Shown here in pieces: positions 1 to 12,602 of a DNA stretch of 64,000 bases (positions within the stretch are counted from its first letter, which is position 1; every line of letters starts with the position of its first letter). The notes beneath the pieces are model-generated. The model did not search any database. It worked only from the letters and a program-made list of their open reading frames with translations, and was not told where the DNA came from. The translations under genes and the position numbers were made by a program. Source of the stretch: Bolinopsis microptera (lineage: Eukaryota > Ctenophora > Tentaculata > Lobata > Bolinopsidae); assembly GCF_026151205.1 (NCBI RefSeq), contig NC_087083.1, forward strand, positions 5,248,460 to 5,312,459. Reading direction: 5' to 3'.

Positions 1-3000
1 GTCGCCACGCCCAAAATGTTTTTGGCGAAGTTCTCGAAAAGAAAGGAGTTTGGCAATGTGTTGATCAATAGCTCTTATATAAACATGCATAATGTCGGCT
101 TCGTTAAGCCTAATTTTGAAGTTCTCTACGACCTTCATAAGCAAGGTATATTTACACTCGCTTCGTATACCCCCCCCCCCCCCCCCCTTAATAATACCAG
201 GCCTCTTGCGAGTTGCGAGAGTGACAAAAAGTGCACAGTTTAAAGAAACCCTTGAGAAAACGCGTATTTATCGCAATTTCATGCACAACTGGGTCTAATT
301 AATAGAGTAAATAATGAGGTCCGGTACATTCAGAACCGCGTATAATTGGCAAGATTGACAGAGGTTTTGTATCATTGAAAACAATAAATGATAGTACAGC
401 AGGTAAAACCGGTTCGATCTTAAATGGTCCTTTTGTGCTGTATCTATTATGTGGAATCTGATAAAGCATGTTATTTTAATTAGTTACGAACTCTAATATT
501 GTGTGGTTAACCTTTTCAGGGTCCAGCCCTTTCCGCAAAGCTATTCCAAATTACTAAAAATTTCGAGATTTACTGAACTCCAACTTCAAAATTGATGATT
601 TTAGTATTCCTCAATCTAAAAATCTTCGAATTTTTCTGCAAGCATTTTTATCCACGTTTCATGCAATTCGCTCACTTTTGGCGGAAAACAATATTTTCAA
701 ATTTTCAAACTTTTTTTTCAAGTCACGAAAAAAAATTTTTAAGTTAAAAATTTTTGAAGTTTTTCTAAAAACTACATACTCTACATTCCTCCGTGTTTCA
801 AAAAACGATTTTAAAAAAAATTAAATCATTTAAACCAATAAAAAATTTTCACATTTTTTGTGATTACCTAATTGTAATTATACCAATAGCAGATTGTCCG
901 ATGTAAAACTTTTGATACAAAAGTTTTTTTACTCCTTGATAAGATAAACATTCAGGTTAATTTGGCAGCCTTCTATGATGTTCACAACTAAAGATATTTG
1001 GCAAACCAGAAAGGTGGTAACAATGGAAAAAAATGGTAAAAGGGTGTTTCCTTGAGATAAACAAAATTGGCAACCAGTCTAATTATGTATTCGTAGGGGT
1101 CCTAACTAACTACCATATTCCGTTGAGAAATCCTTGTGAACATTCCGAAACCAACGGAATGCCACTTTCCCCTACTATTCATCTAATATGCATACATTAT
1201 CATGACAGGAAGATTCCTTAAGATCCAGTCCATTTATGGACATGTGGCCTGCAAAATTTCAGATACCCACGAAACTTTGCACAGAACTTCCTCAAAGGTA
1301 TGAAATAACGATTTTCGGTTGGAGGACATTTTTTTTACCCTGGGTGGGCAAAACCCAGGAGGGCCACGCCCATATTACCCAATAACGTAACTGACCCCCG
1401 TGCTTCTAGAAGGTCGTAGAGACTTCAAATATTGCTTAAAACGAATCCGCATATGCATGCGAGTTATTAACAATAGAACGGGAGGCAAAAATGGCTGATA
1501 TAACCAATTAGCCTCTATTTGTGCACATTACCTTCAAATAACTCGAAAAGTAAGCATTTAGGGTGCATGTTGCTTCATAAGTGTATAAAAACATGGCCAT
1601 GTCTGCACAATTTGCACTCATTCAAAAATCACTAAGGCCTTCATAGCTCATGTACCACATACCCATATTTTTGCATGATTTACTGAACCGAAAATCAGTT
1701 TTATTCTTCGCTATAACTGTAAAAGTAAGCACTTTTAAGGCATTTGTTTCTTCTTCGTAAGTCATATATAAATATGCCAATTCTGCTGTTCTTTTGCACT
1801 CTATCCAAAACTCTATCACAATCCTATCAAAAGTTAGTAAAATCGGGCTCAGCGCCACGCCAAAATGGTTTTTGGCGAGTTCTCGAAAAGAAGATTTTTA
1901 GGCATGTTTTGATCAATAAACTCTAATATAAACTTGGCATATGCGCTTCGTTTAAGCCTATTTGAAGTCTCTACGACCTCAGAGCAAGGTATATTTACAC
2001 TCGCTTCCTATACCCCCCCCCCGCCCCCCCCCTATAATACCAGGCCTCTTGCGAGTTGCGAGAGTGACAAAAAAGTGCACAGTTTAAAGAAACCCCTGTG
2101 AGAAATCGCATTTCTTGCACACTGGGTCTAATATAGAGGTAAAAGATGAGTCCGGTATCATTCAGATACCCGGTATAGATTGGCAGAGATTGACAGGAGG
2201 TTTGAACATTGAAAACAATAAAAAGATATACAGCAGGTAAAATCGTTCGATCTTAAATGGTCCTTTTGTGCTGTTTCTTTTGTGGAATTTGATAAAGCTG
2301 ATTGTAATTAATTACGAAACTCTAATATTGTGTGTTAACCCTATTTCAGTCCCAGCCCTTCCGCTAAGCTATTCTAATTAACTAAAATATGGTCGAGTAT
2401 TTACTGAAACCACCAACTTCAAATATTGATGATTTTAGGTATTCCTCAATCTTAAAAAACTTCGAAATTTTTCTGCAATGCCATTTTTATCCACGTTTCA
2501 TGCAATTCGATCACTTTTGGCGAAAAAAATATTTTCAAAATTGTTCAAACTTTTTTTTTTCAAGTCTCGAAAAAAGAAATTTTAAAGTGAAAAATATTTG
2601 AAGTATTTTTCTAAAAAACCCACTACATTTCTCCGTGTTTTCAAAACGATTAAATCATTTTAAGCCAATAAAAAATTTTCACTTTTTATGGTGATTAACT
2701 ATTTGGTAATTATCCAATTAGCTGATTGTCCTGATGTAAAAAACTTTGATACAAAAGTTTTACTCCTTGATAGATAAACATTCCTAGGTAATTTTGCAGC
2801 TTCTAATGATGTCACAACAAAGATATTTGGCAAACCAGAAAGAGTTGTACAAAGGTGGTAAAAAGTGGTAAAAGCGTGTGTTTTCCGTTGAGATACAAAA
2901 TTGGCAACAAGTCTAATTTGTCGTAGGGGTCCTAACTACCATATTCCGTTGAGAAATCCGTGTGAACATTCGAATCCAATCGGAGATGCCACTTTTCCCC

Positions 3001-6000
3001 TTACTATTCAACTAATAATGCATACATTATGTCATGACTGTGAAGATTCTTAGTCCCAGTCATTTATGGACATGTGCCTTGCAAATTTCAGATACCCACG
3101 AAACTTTGCACAGAACTTCCCAAGGTATGAATAAAGCGATTTTCGGTTGGAGACATTTTTGTTACCTTGGGCAAAACCCAGAGGGCCACGCCCATATTGG
3201 ACCATAATAAACGTAACTGACCCCTGCTTCTGAGGTCGTAGAGACTTCAAAATAGGCTTAACCGAAGCCGCATATGCATTGCGAGTTATTAACATAGAAC
3301 GGAGGCCAAAAATGGCTGATATCACCAAATTAGCTCTATTTTGTGCACATTTCCTCACAATAACTCGAAAGTAAGCATTTTATGGTGCATGTTGCTTCAT
3401 AAGATGTATATAAACATGGCCATTGTCTGCACAATTGCACTCATCAAAAATCCTAAGGCCTTCATAAGCTCAATGTACCACATACCCATATTTTGCATGA
3501 TTTTCATGAACCGAAAATCAGTTTATTTCGCCAATACTGTAAAAGTAAGCACTTTAATGCATATGTTTCTTTCTAAGTCATATAAAAATAATCCAATGCG
3601 GTTCTTTGCACTCTAATCAAATACTCTAATCACAATCTATCAAAAGTTAGTAAAATTCGCTCAGCGCCACGCCCGAAAATGGTTTTTGGCGATTTCTCGA
3701 AAGTAAAGGATTTAGGCAATGTGTTGATCAATAACTCTTAAATAAACATGCATATGCGGCTCGGTAAGCCTATTTTAGAAGTCTCTACGACCCTTCAAAA
3801 GCAAGGTATATTTACACGCCACTCAACTCGCTTCCTATACCCCCCCCCCCCTCCCCCCTATATACCAGGCCCTCTTGCGAGTTGCGAGAGTGACAAAAAG
3901 TTGCACAGTTTATTACAAGAAACCCCTGTGAGAAAATCGCATTCTTGCACAAACTGGGTCTAATATAGAGTAAATAAGAGGTCCGGTACATTCGATACCC
4001 GGTATAGATTGTAAGATTGACAGAGGTTAGATCATTGAAATCCAATAAAATGTAGTAACAGGCAGTAAAATCGGTTCGATCTTAATGGTCCTTTTGTGCT
4101 GAGTTTCTTTTAGTGGAATTTGATAAAGCGATTGTAATTAGTTACGAACTCTAATATTGTGTGTTTAACCTTTTCAGGGTCCACCCTTTCCGCTAGCTAT
4201 TCCTAATTACTAAAATAATGTCAGATTTACTGAACTCCAACTTCAAATATTGATGATTTTAGTATTCCTTCAATCTAAAAATCTACGAAAATTTTTCTGC
4301 AAGCATTTTTACCACGTTTCATGCAATTACGATCACTTTTGCGGAAAAAAATATTTTTCAATTTTCAAACTTTTTTTTCAAGTCTCGAAAAAAAAATTTT
4401 TCAGTGAAAAATTTTTGAAGTTTTTTCTACAAGACAACATTTTCTCCGTGTTTCAATCCAAACGATTTAAAAAATCATTTTAAGCCAAAAAAAAATTTTC
4501 ACTTTTTTTGGTTGATTAACTATTGGTAATTATCCAATTAGCTGATTGTCCGTGTAAAAACTTTTTGATATACAAAGTTTACTCCTTGATAAGAAAAACT
4601 TTCTAGGTTAATTTGCAGCCTTTCTATGATGTCACACTAAGATAGTTGGCAAACCAGAAAGGTGGTACAAAGTGTTAAAAAGTGGTTAAAGTGTGTTTCC
4701 CGTTGAGATACAAAATTGACAACAAGCCTAACTATGTTCGTAGGGGTCCTAACGTACCATATTCCGTTGAGAATCCTTGTGAACATTCGAATCCAACGGA
4801 ATCCACTTTTCCCCTTACTATCATGCTAAAAATGCATACATTATGTTCATGACTGTGAAGATTCTAGTCCAGTCATTTATGGACGAATTGTCCTGGCAAA
4901 TTTTCAGATACCCACGAAACTTTGCACAGAACTTCCCAAAGGTAATGAAAAAACGATATCGGTTGGAGACATTTTTTTACCTTGGCAAAAACCAGGAGGG
5001 GGGTCCACACGCCCATATTGACCCAATAACGTAACTGAGACCCCTTGCTTCTGAAGGTCGTAAGAGACTTCAAAATAGGCTTAACGAAGCCGCATATGCA
5101 TGCGAGTTATTAACAGAGAACGGGAGGCAAAAAATGGCTGATATAACCAATTTTGCTCTATATTTGTGCACAATTCCTCCAAATCACTCGAAAAGGTAAG
5201 CATTTTAGGGTGCAATGTTGATTCATACGAAGTTTGTATAAATCACATGGCCATTCTGCACCATTAGCGACTCATTCAAACTCTCTAAGCTTCATTGCTC
5301 AGATGTACCACATACCCATATTTTTTGCATGATTTACTGGAACCGAAATCAGTTTTTCGCCAATAACTGTAAAAGTTAAGCACTTTAAAGGCATATGTTT
5401 CTCGTAAGTCAATATAATATGCCAATTCGGTTCTTTTGCACTCTATCCAAAGACTCTATCACAATCCTATCAAAAGTTAGTAACATCGGCTCAGCGCCAC
5501 GCCCAAAATGGTTTTTTGGCGATTTCCTCGAAAAGTAAGGATTTTAGGCAATGTGTTATATCATAACACTTATATAACAGCATATGCGGCTTCGTTTAAG
5601 CCTACTTTGATCTCTACTCTACGACCTTCAGAAGCCAAGTATATTACACACTGGCGCATCCTATACCCCCCCCCCCCCCCCCCCCTATAATACCAGGCCT
5701 CTTGCGAGTTTTCGAGAGTGACAAAAAGTGCACAGTTTAAAGAAACCCTGTGAGAAATCGCATTTCTTGCACAACTTGGTCTAATTATAGAGGTAAATAA
5801 GAGGTCGGTACATTCATGATACCCGGTATAGATTGGCAAGATGACAGAGGTTGTGATCATTGAAATCAATAAAATGATTATACGCAGGTAAAAATCGGTT
5901 CGATCTTAAATGGTCCTTTTGTGCTGTTTTCTCTTTATGGGAATTTGATAAAGCTGTATGTAATTAGTTACAACTCTAATATTGTGGTGGTAACTTTTTC

Positions 6001-8442
6001 CAGGTCCCAGCCCTTTCCGCTAAGCTATTCTAATTACTAAAATAATGTCGAGATTACTGAACTCCAACTTCAAATATTGATGATTTTATATTCCAATTCT
6101 AAAAATCTTCGAATTTTTCTGCAAGGCATTTTTATCCACGTTTCAATGCAATTCGATCACTTTTGCGGAAAAAAATAGTTCAATTTTTCAAACTTTTTTT
6201 TTCAAGTCTCGAAAAAAAATTTTAAGTGAAAAAATTTTTGAAGTTTTCTAAAAACTACATTTCTCCGTGATTCAAACGATTTAAATCATTTAAGCATAAA
6301 AAATTTCACTTTTTTTGGTGATTAACTAATTGGGTAATTATCCAATTAGCTGATTGTCCCCGATGTAACAAATTTTGATACAAAAGTTTTACTCCTTGAT
6401 AAGATAAACATCTAGGTTAATTTGCAGCCTTCAAGATGTTCACAACTAAAGATATTGGCAAACCAAAAAGGGGTACAAAGGTGGTAAAAAGTGGTAAAAG
6501 TGGTGTTTCCGTGAGATACAAAATTGGCACACGTCTAATTATGTTCGTTAGGGTGTCCTAACACCATATTCCGTTGAGAAATCGCTTGTGAACATTCGAA
6601 TCCAACGGAATGCCACTTTTCCCCTTACTTATTCAATGCTAATAATGCATACATATGTCAGACTGTGAAGATTCTAGTCCATCATTTATGGACATTGTGC
6701 CTGCAAATTTTCAGATACCGCACGAAACTTTGCACAGAACTTCCCAAAGGAATGATAAACGATTTTCGGTGGAGACATTTTTTTTAACCTTGGGCAAAAC
6801 CCAGGAGGGCCACGCCCATATAGACCCCAAATAACGTAACTGACCACCTTGCTCCTGAAGGTCCGTAGAGACTTCTATACTTAAACGAAGCCGCATATGC
6901 ATGCGAGTTATTAACATAGAACGGAGCAAAAAAGCTGATATAACCAAATTGCTCTATTTTGTGCACAGTTCCTCCAAGATATCTCGAACAGTAAGCATTT
7001 TAAGGTGCATGTTGCTTCATAAGTTTATATAAACATGGCCTTCTGTCACAATTTGCACTCCATTCAAAAATCTCTAAGGGCCTTCATAGCTCAATGTACC
7101 ACAAACCCATATTTTTGCATAGATTTTCATAACCGAAAATCAGTTTTTTCCGCCAATAACTGTAAAAGTAAAGCACTTTAAGGCATATGTTTCTTCGTAA
7201 TCATATATAAAATATGCCAATTGCGGTTCTTTTTGCACTCTAATCCAAAGACTCTATCACAATCCTATCAAAATTAGTAAAATCGGCTCCAGCGCCACGC
7301 CCAAAATGGTTTTTGGCGAATATCTCGAAAAGTGAAAGTGATTTTAGGCAATGTGTTGATCAATAACTCTTATATAAACATGCAGATGCGGTTTTTTTTT
7401 TCCTTCGTTAACCTATTTGAAGTCTGCTACGACCCTTCAGAATGGCAAAGTTATATTACACTCGCTTCCCTATCCCCCCCCCCCCACCCCCCCCTATAAT
7501 ACCAGGCCTCTGCGAGTTTGCGAGAGTGACAAAAGTGCTACGAGTTAAAGAACCCCTGGTGAGAAAATCGCATTTCTTGCACAACTGGGTCTAATTATAA
7601 GGTAAATAAGATGGTCCGGTACATTCAGATACCCGGTATAGATTGCAAGATTGACAGAGGTTTTGATCCATAGAAATCAATAAAATGAAAGTAACAGCAG
7701 GTAAAATCGGTTCGATCTAAATGGTCCCTTTTGTTGCTGTTTCTTTATGTGGAATTTGAATAAAGCTGTATTGTAATTAAGTTACGAAACTCTAATATGG
7801 AGGTGGTTAACCTTTTCAGGTCCAGCCCTTTCCGGCTAACTATTCCTAATACAAAAATATGTCGAGATTTACTGAACTCCAACTTCAAAATATTGATGAG
7901 TTTTACTATTCTCAATCTAAAAAATCTTCGAAATTTTGGCTGCAAGGCATTTTTATCCACGTTATCATGCAATTCGATCCACTTTTGGCGGAAAAAAAAT
8001 ATTTTCAAATTTTCAAAAACTATTTTCAAGTCTCGAAAAAAAATTTTAAGTGAAAATTTTTGAAGTTTTTCTAAAAAACTAACATTTCACTGCTCCGGTG
8101 TTTCAAACGATTTAAATCATTTTAAGCCAATAAAAAATTATTCACTTTTTTGTGATTAACTAAAATGGTAATTATCCATTAGCATGATTGTCCGATGTAA
8201 AAACTTTTGATACAAAAGTTTACTCCTTGATAAGATAAACATTCTAGGTTAATTGCAGCCGTTCTATGATGTTTCATAAATTCACAACAAAGATATTTGG
8301 CAAACCAGAAAGGTGTACAAAGGTGGTAAAAAGTGGTAAAGTGTGTTTCCGTTGAGATACAAAATTGGCAACAAGTCTAATTATGTTCGTAGGGGTCCTA
8401 ACTCCAATATTCCCGTTGAGAAAATCCTTGTGAACATTCGAA
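1..8442. repeat. ~1.8 kb tandem satellite with inverted arms, about 4.6 copies
   Basis: The same landmark (CCACGCCCAAAATGG) recurs near positions 4, 1854, 3667, 5499 and 7297, giving a period of about 1.80-1.85 kb. Each unit has a poly-C tract after CTTCCTATA, and an AT-rich part. It also has two oppositely oriented arms built on the same ~60-bp block: CATATGCGGCTTCG...CTACGACCTTCAGAAGC in plus sense near 5580-5640, and its reverse complement near 5040-5110. Copies differ mostly by one-base insertions and deletions, including in unique sequence, which resembles uncorrected long-read error as much as true divergence. The array runs off the left end and stops abruptly at the GA tract, inside the unit. 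The small open frames in it are not conserved between copies, so no gene is called. Confidence 0.93.
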
Positions 8443-8808
8443 TGGGGGGAGAGGAGGGGAGAGGGAGAAGGAGAGAGAGAGAGAGAAGAGGGAGGAGAGG
8501 GGAGAGAGGGGGAGAGGGGGAGAGAGAGAGAAGGAGGAGAAGGGGAAAAGGAGAGGAAAAGGAGGAGAGTTGAGGAGGAGAGAGAGAGAGAGGGAAGAGA
8601 GATGAGAGAAGAGAAAAGAGAGGAAGAGAGAGGAAAAGAGGACGAGAGAGGAGAGGGATGAGAGAGAGAGAGGGAGGGAGAGAGAGAGAGAAGAAGGGAA
8701 GGAGAGTGAGAGAGAGAAAAGAGAGAGAGAAGGGGAGGAAAGGGAGAGGAGGGAGAGAGAGAGAGAGAGAGGAGAGAGGGAGGAGAGAGAGAGAGGAGAG
8801 GGGGGGGA
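8443..8808. repeat. GA-rich purine tract
   Basis: About 365 bases of almost pure G and A replace the expected continuation of the satellite unit. The 163-residue Ser/Leu-rich open frame on the minus strand is only the translation of this simple repeat. Confidence 0.95.
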
Positions 8809-9994
8809 TACTAAGTACCTGAAGAAGTCTATTTTATTGTAATTCGAAAGTAAAATGAATACGTTAAAATAGAAATTTTTTCCGTGCAAAGCCGGTTATA
8901 GATCGAGAGGACGGATCCTTTGGCTCAAATTGGCTTATAAAAACATTTAACCTATACAAACAAAACTCCAAAAAACATAAACAAAACGGGGACGTGGAAA
9001 TTTAAAATGGGGGGAGAGGTTTGTAAGGGATAGGTCCTTACTTTCAATTAAAAACCTTTTTTGTTTTGCAGTCTAAAACGCAAGGTAAAATTGACAAATA
9101 GAAACCCCCCCAGGAAATTTTGAGGAAAATTTTACCCCCCCTTTGCGTACGCGTGGTAAAAAAAGGCAACCCTTAACATTTTTTAACCCGTTAAAATACC
9201 ATGATCGTGATTTTCTTGTTCTACGGGGTTTGGGGTGTGGAAGAATTTAATTTTTCCCCCCCGTTTTGTAAGGCCAAATTCGCTAAATTCGCGGCAAAAT
9301 TTTTTCACCAAAAATAAAATATGACCTACTAACATTGGATTAAAAAACCCGTCGAGACGAAATAACGGAACGATTGGTACAGCATCAGTGGAGGGGAACG
9401 ACGCGCCAGTACGGAAATTGACGGAAGCTTGGAGAACAGAGGAGGTGCGATGCGGAGGGGACGGAGATTACACCCCGGGAGTAGAAGTAAATGCACAGTG
9501 GAGAGTGTGGTAGTTTGGACACTTCAGATGTTTTATTTGGAGAATGGAGGTGGGTGGGGGAATTTGGTAAGGATGTTTTATTTTTGGGGGTTTTTTTTGA
9601 AATTGTTAGGTTTTTGGGAAATTTAGGTGGGGGGTTTGAAGTTACTGAGTTGGTGTTTTAAAATACAGAAAAAAAGTGATGCTGTTTAAAGTTTTTCTGC
9701 CCTTGTTTGAAATAAATTAAGACCGAGTTTTATTTTTCCCCTTTCTTTGTTCCCATCGGTACCGTATGAGGCCCTGAACGCTTCCTGAGGGCTTTGCATT
9801 TTATAGGATATAGGGCTATAAGGTTATCCATGGTACATGAGGGGCGCAATTTTGATGAGCTTGTTTTATTTCCAACACCGAGACCCCTTCCAATATGATT
9901 GAGGATGCAAGCTGTCGTGAACAGGAAAATCAGTATTATAATTTAATCCAATTTTCAAGTCTAAAGATATATCAAACATTTAACTTAGCAATGT
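8809..9994. other. No recognisable gene; homopolymer-rich sequence
   Basis: This stretch has many runs of four to nine identical bases and no splice-bounded open frame that I recognise. It may be low-quality consensus between the GA tract and better sequence. Confidence 0.5.
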
Positions 9995-10093
9995 TACTAA
10001 AATGTTACTGAAATGTTACTAAAATGTTACTAAAATGCTACTAAAATGTAAACCAAAATGTAACTAAAATGTTAACAATGTTACTAAAATTTT
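9995..10093. repeat. 11-bp minisatellite (ATGTTACTAAA)
   Basis: About nine imperfect copies of ATGTTACTAAA lie directly upstream of a splice acceptor at 10096. Confidence 0.85.
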
Positions 10094-10096
10094 CAG

Positions 10097-10792
10097 CTGA
10101 GTTTGACTACAGACGGGAGTGTGCCTGGTGTATCGGAATCCTATCGAGCAGATGACGAAACAAATACAAGAACTTTGGTTCGGTAAGTTATTTTGCTTTA
10201 AGGCTTTAGTCTAATCTAGTTTAGTCTGATAAAGTACAAATTATAATATAAAAAAATGATCGAGTTTTTTGTGTACCGTTGTTCCCAATACCAAGTGTGA
10301 CCAAATGAGCATCTTATGAAAAGCTCTTCCACCCGCGGGGCTTGTAACAAACTTTCTTACAATACTATTCTTAAAAACATTATAAGAATCATTTTCAGAC
10401 CTGTCGCAATTAAGAGCATTGAAATGACAACCGAAAACCCTAGCTATCGGTCAACAACTCTATGATGGAAACTACACTACTTTTGCAGAGAACGAGGGAA
10501 TAGGTCATCCTAATGGATTCAGCATAACGATCTTCCTACCTTTCACAACCAGAATATCCATGATAAGGATTATTAGTAGGGATGATAATTGTTGCAAAGA
10601 TAGAATTGTGGGATTTAGTGTGTCCATTGTGAATAAGGACGGATCAAAGATTAGCGTTGGAACAATAGCGGAAGAAAAATTATACTACGAATTTTTCAAA
10701 GAAGGAGTTGGTGATAAGATTGAGATAAGAAAAGAGGGAGATGTAGAATAGTCAATCTGGCAGAGTTGAAGTGTACGGTGTCTTACGACCAG
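10097..10792 (+). pseudogene. Frameshifted galactose-binding-like domain gene (F5/8 type C / fucolectin-like), two exons
   Basis: Exon 10097-10182 lies between TTTTCAG and GTAAGT, and exon 10399-10792 between TTTTCAG and GTAAAA; the intron phase matches (CG|A). The second exon reads like a discoidin/fucolectin beta-sandwich: LYDGNYTTFAENEGIGHPNG near the start, ISMIRIISRDDNCCKDRIVG in the middle, and a final NLAE-EVYG that is typical of the last strand. At least three one-base shifts are needed to read it through: near 10455, in the A-run near 10748, and at GCAGAGTTGAAG near 10764. No ATG exon, signal peptide or downstream exon was found. The shifts could be real decay or the same indel noise seen in the satellite to the left. 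Members of this fold bind sugars, usually outside the cell; the ligand here is unknown. Confidence 0.55.
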
Positions 10793-10859
10793 GTAAAAAA
10801 CCGCCTTATCTTCACTATGAACCCCCTCTTGTGAAAAGTGAACAGTGAAATTTCAAACG

Positions 10860-10891
<32 letters not shown>

Positions 10892-10919
10892 ACCCCCCCC
10901 CCCCCCCCCCCCCCCCCCC
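10860..10919. repeat. Poly-C tract (~60 bp)
   Basis: A run of about 60 C with one interrupting A. The proline-rich open frame across it is an artefact. Confidence 0.95.
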
Positions 10920-11514
10920 GAAACATCTTTATCTTGTAAATCACCCTTAACGACAGATATCATACTTTTAGATTTGAAGCAGCAACATGACTTTACCGGC
11001 CGTGAGTTCACTGCTCAGTGCTTATCATCATTCCAAAGAAGCATACTCGATTATAATTGATAAATTAAATCATAATCGATTATAATCATGATAACATACG
11101 TCTATGTTCTGATAATGGGTTGCTTGCATGTTGCCTCCTAAACACATCATGTGACTCTTTAAGTACTCCAAGACTGTAAGATTAACCGCAGACAAAAGGC
11201 ATACTCCCATAAAGACCAGTTTAGTCAGCCACCCAATGTTTTTATTCAAAAAGGTAACAATCCAGGCACGTGCGTCTAGCAGACAAAATCCAGGTTCGAG
11301 CTGATTAGTTCACAAGAGCAGGGTCTATTCACGGTGCCTAATACCCAAATGGCCCTGCATTAAATGGCTTAGTACAGTCTGCCAGCACTGTCATAGCAAA
11401 TGAAACAGAAAAAGAAACTTAGAATGCCTCAAAAGAAATGGTTCGGGGAAAATTCTGTGATCTAATATAAATTTTAATTTATAAATAAACTTACAATGTG
11501 TCTTACGTAATGTC
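10920..11514. other. Intergenic, nothing recognised
   Basis: There is no splice-bounded coding signal and no clear repeat boundary. Confidence 0.5.
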
Positions 11515-12010
11515 TTACGGTTGAGTTTCCTGACAATTCAAAATTTATAAACCCATAATTATCCTCATAAAAGCTTTTACAAGTAGATGAGCAGGGTGGC
11601 TGGGACTAGTTGAGCTCGTTATGGGTATAATTAAACAGTTACTGTGTTTAACAAAACAAATAAATCGCTTAATGTTGATGTCGTACACCGAGTTTCTATC
11701 TTTATTAATATCCCTTTCACCCAGCTGCAGTTGTCTTGTCGAACTTTGGTACGTATCGAGCTAGGGTCCATTTAGCGTACCCTAGTTCGACAGTCGTAGT
11801 TATCTTGTCGAACTTCACTACGTGTCGAACAAGAGTCCAGGTAGCGTACCCTAGTTCGACAAAGTAGAACTTTAGGGTTTGTCGAACTACAGTACGTGTA
11901 CCTTCCTGGCAATTCAAGATGTATAATTCTAGAATTACCATCATAGAAGGTTTTACAATTGGATGGTCAGAATGAATGGGGCTAGTTGACTTGGTAATGA
12001 GCATAATTGA
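11515..12010. repeat. Degenerate TCGAACT/GTACGT repeat flanked by a diverged direct duplication
   Basis: The core 11719-11905 has scattered GTCGAACT and CTAGTTCGAC words related to the 17-bp minisatellite at 15.1 kb. It is flanked by two similar ~100-bp blocks, 11530-11640 and 11905-12010, both containing ATAAAAGCTTTTACAA- or AGAAGGTTTTACAA-like sequence and GGGACTAGTTGA / GGGGCTAGTTGA. A third relative of this flank lies at about 15625-15670. This suggests a dispersed repeat family that carries the minisatellite inside it. Confidence 0.6.
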
Positions 12011-12560
12011 TGCAGAGTATTCAAATTCAATAGTGTAACTTTACAACACATTGTGTGCGGAAAAGTGCGATTCCGCATCCACCACACTTACATGCTCTGA
12101 ATCCTACCCACTCTTTTCCCTTCCACCATCCTACCTAACAAAAATAAGCCTTTCCCATTTTGCGCTTCTGGTGTTCTACAATCATACCCCAACAGTGACA
12201 TTGTTCAGTATGTCCAGGACCAGACTCTCTGAATCCTGGACCAGGAGCTTGCGAGCCTGTGTGTTTAGACAGCGATAAGGTTACACGTTACACTTATCTA
12301 GGAAATTCCAGAAGCATCACATTGAGAGGAACTCAGTGTCCAGTGGTGAGTGTAGTTTAGCTAGACTGACGATTTACTATTCATGGTATTTAGAAAAGCT
12401 TCAGCACACTTGAACACTGAGCGCAGTTAAAAGTTAGGCTAGAGTCTCTAAGTCTATAGTCTAGTAGAGGTTTACTATTCATGACTAAAACAGGTATTCC
12501 GGAGAACTTGTCTTCACCGAGACATAGAAACCTCTGGTGTAACTAATTGAGCCAATAAAT

Positions 12561-12602
12561 TTCCCCCTTCCTGTCTCAGTGACTGAGACACGAAGGGGGG
12601 AA
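12561..12602. repeat. Near-perfect 20-bp stem hairpin
   Basis: TTCCCCCTTCCTGTCTCAGT is followed almost at once by its reverse complement with one mismatch and a loop of about one base. Confidence 0.85.

Noticed and set aside
8398..8889. 163-residue Ser/Leu-rich open frame on the minus strand
   Set aside because: Pure translation of the GA/CT tract.
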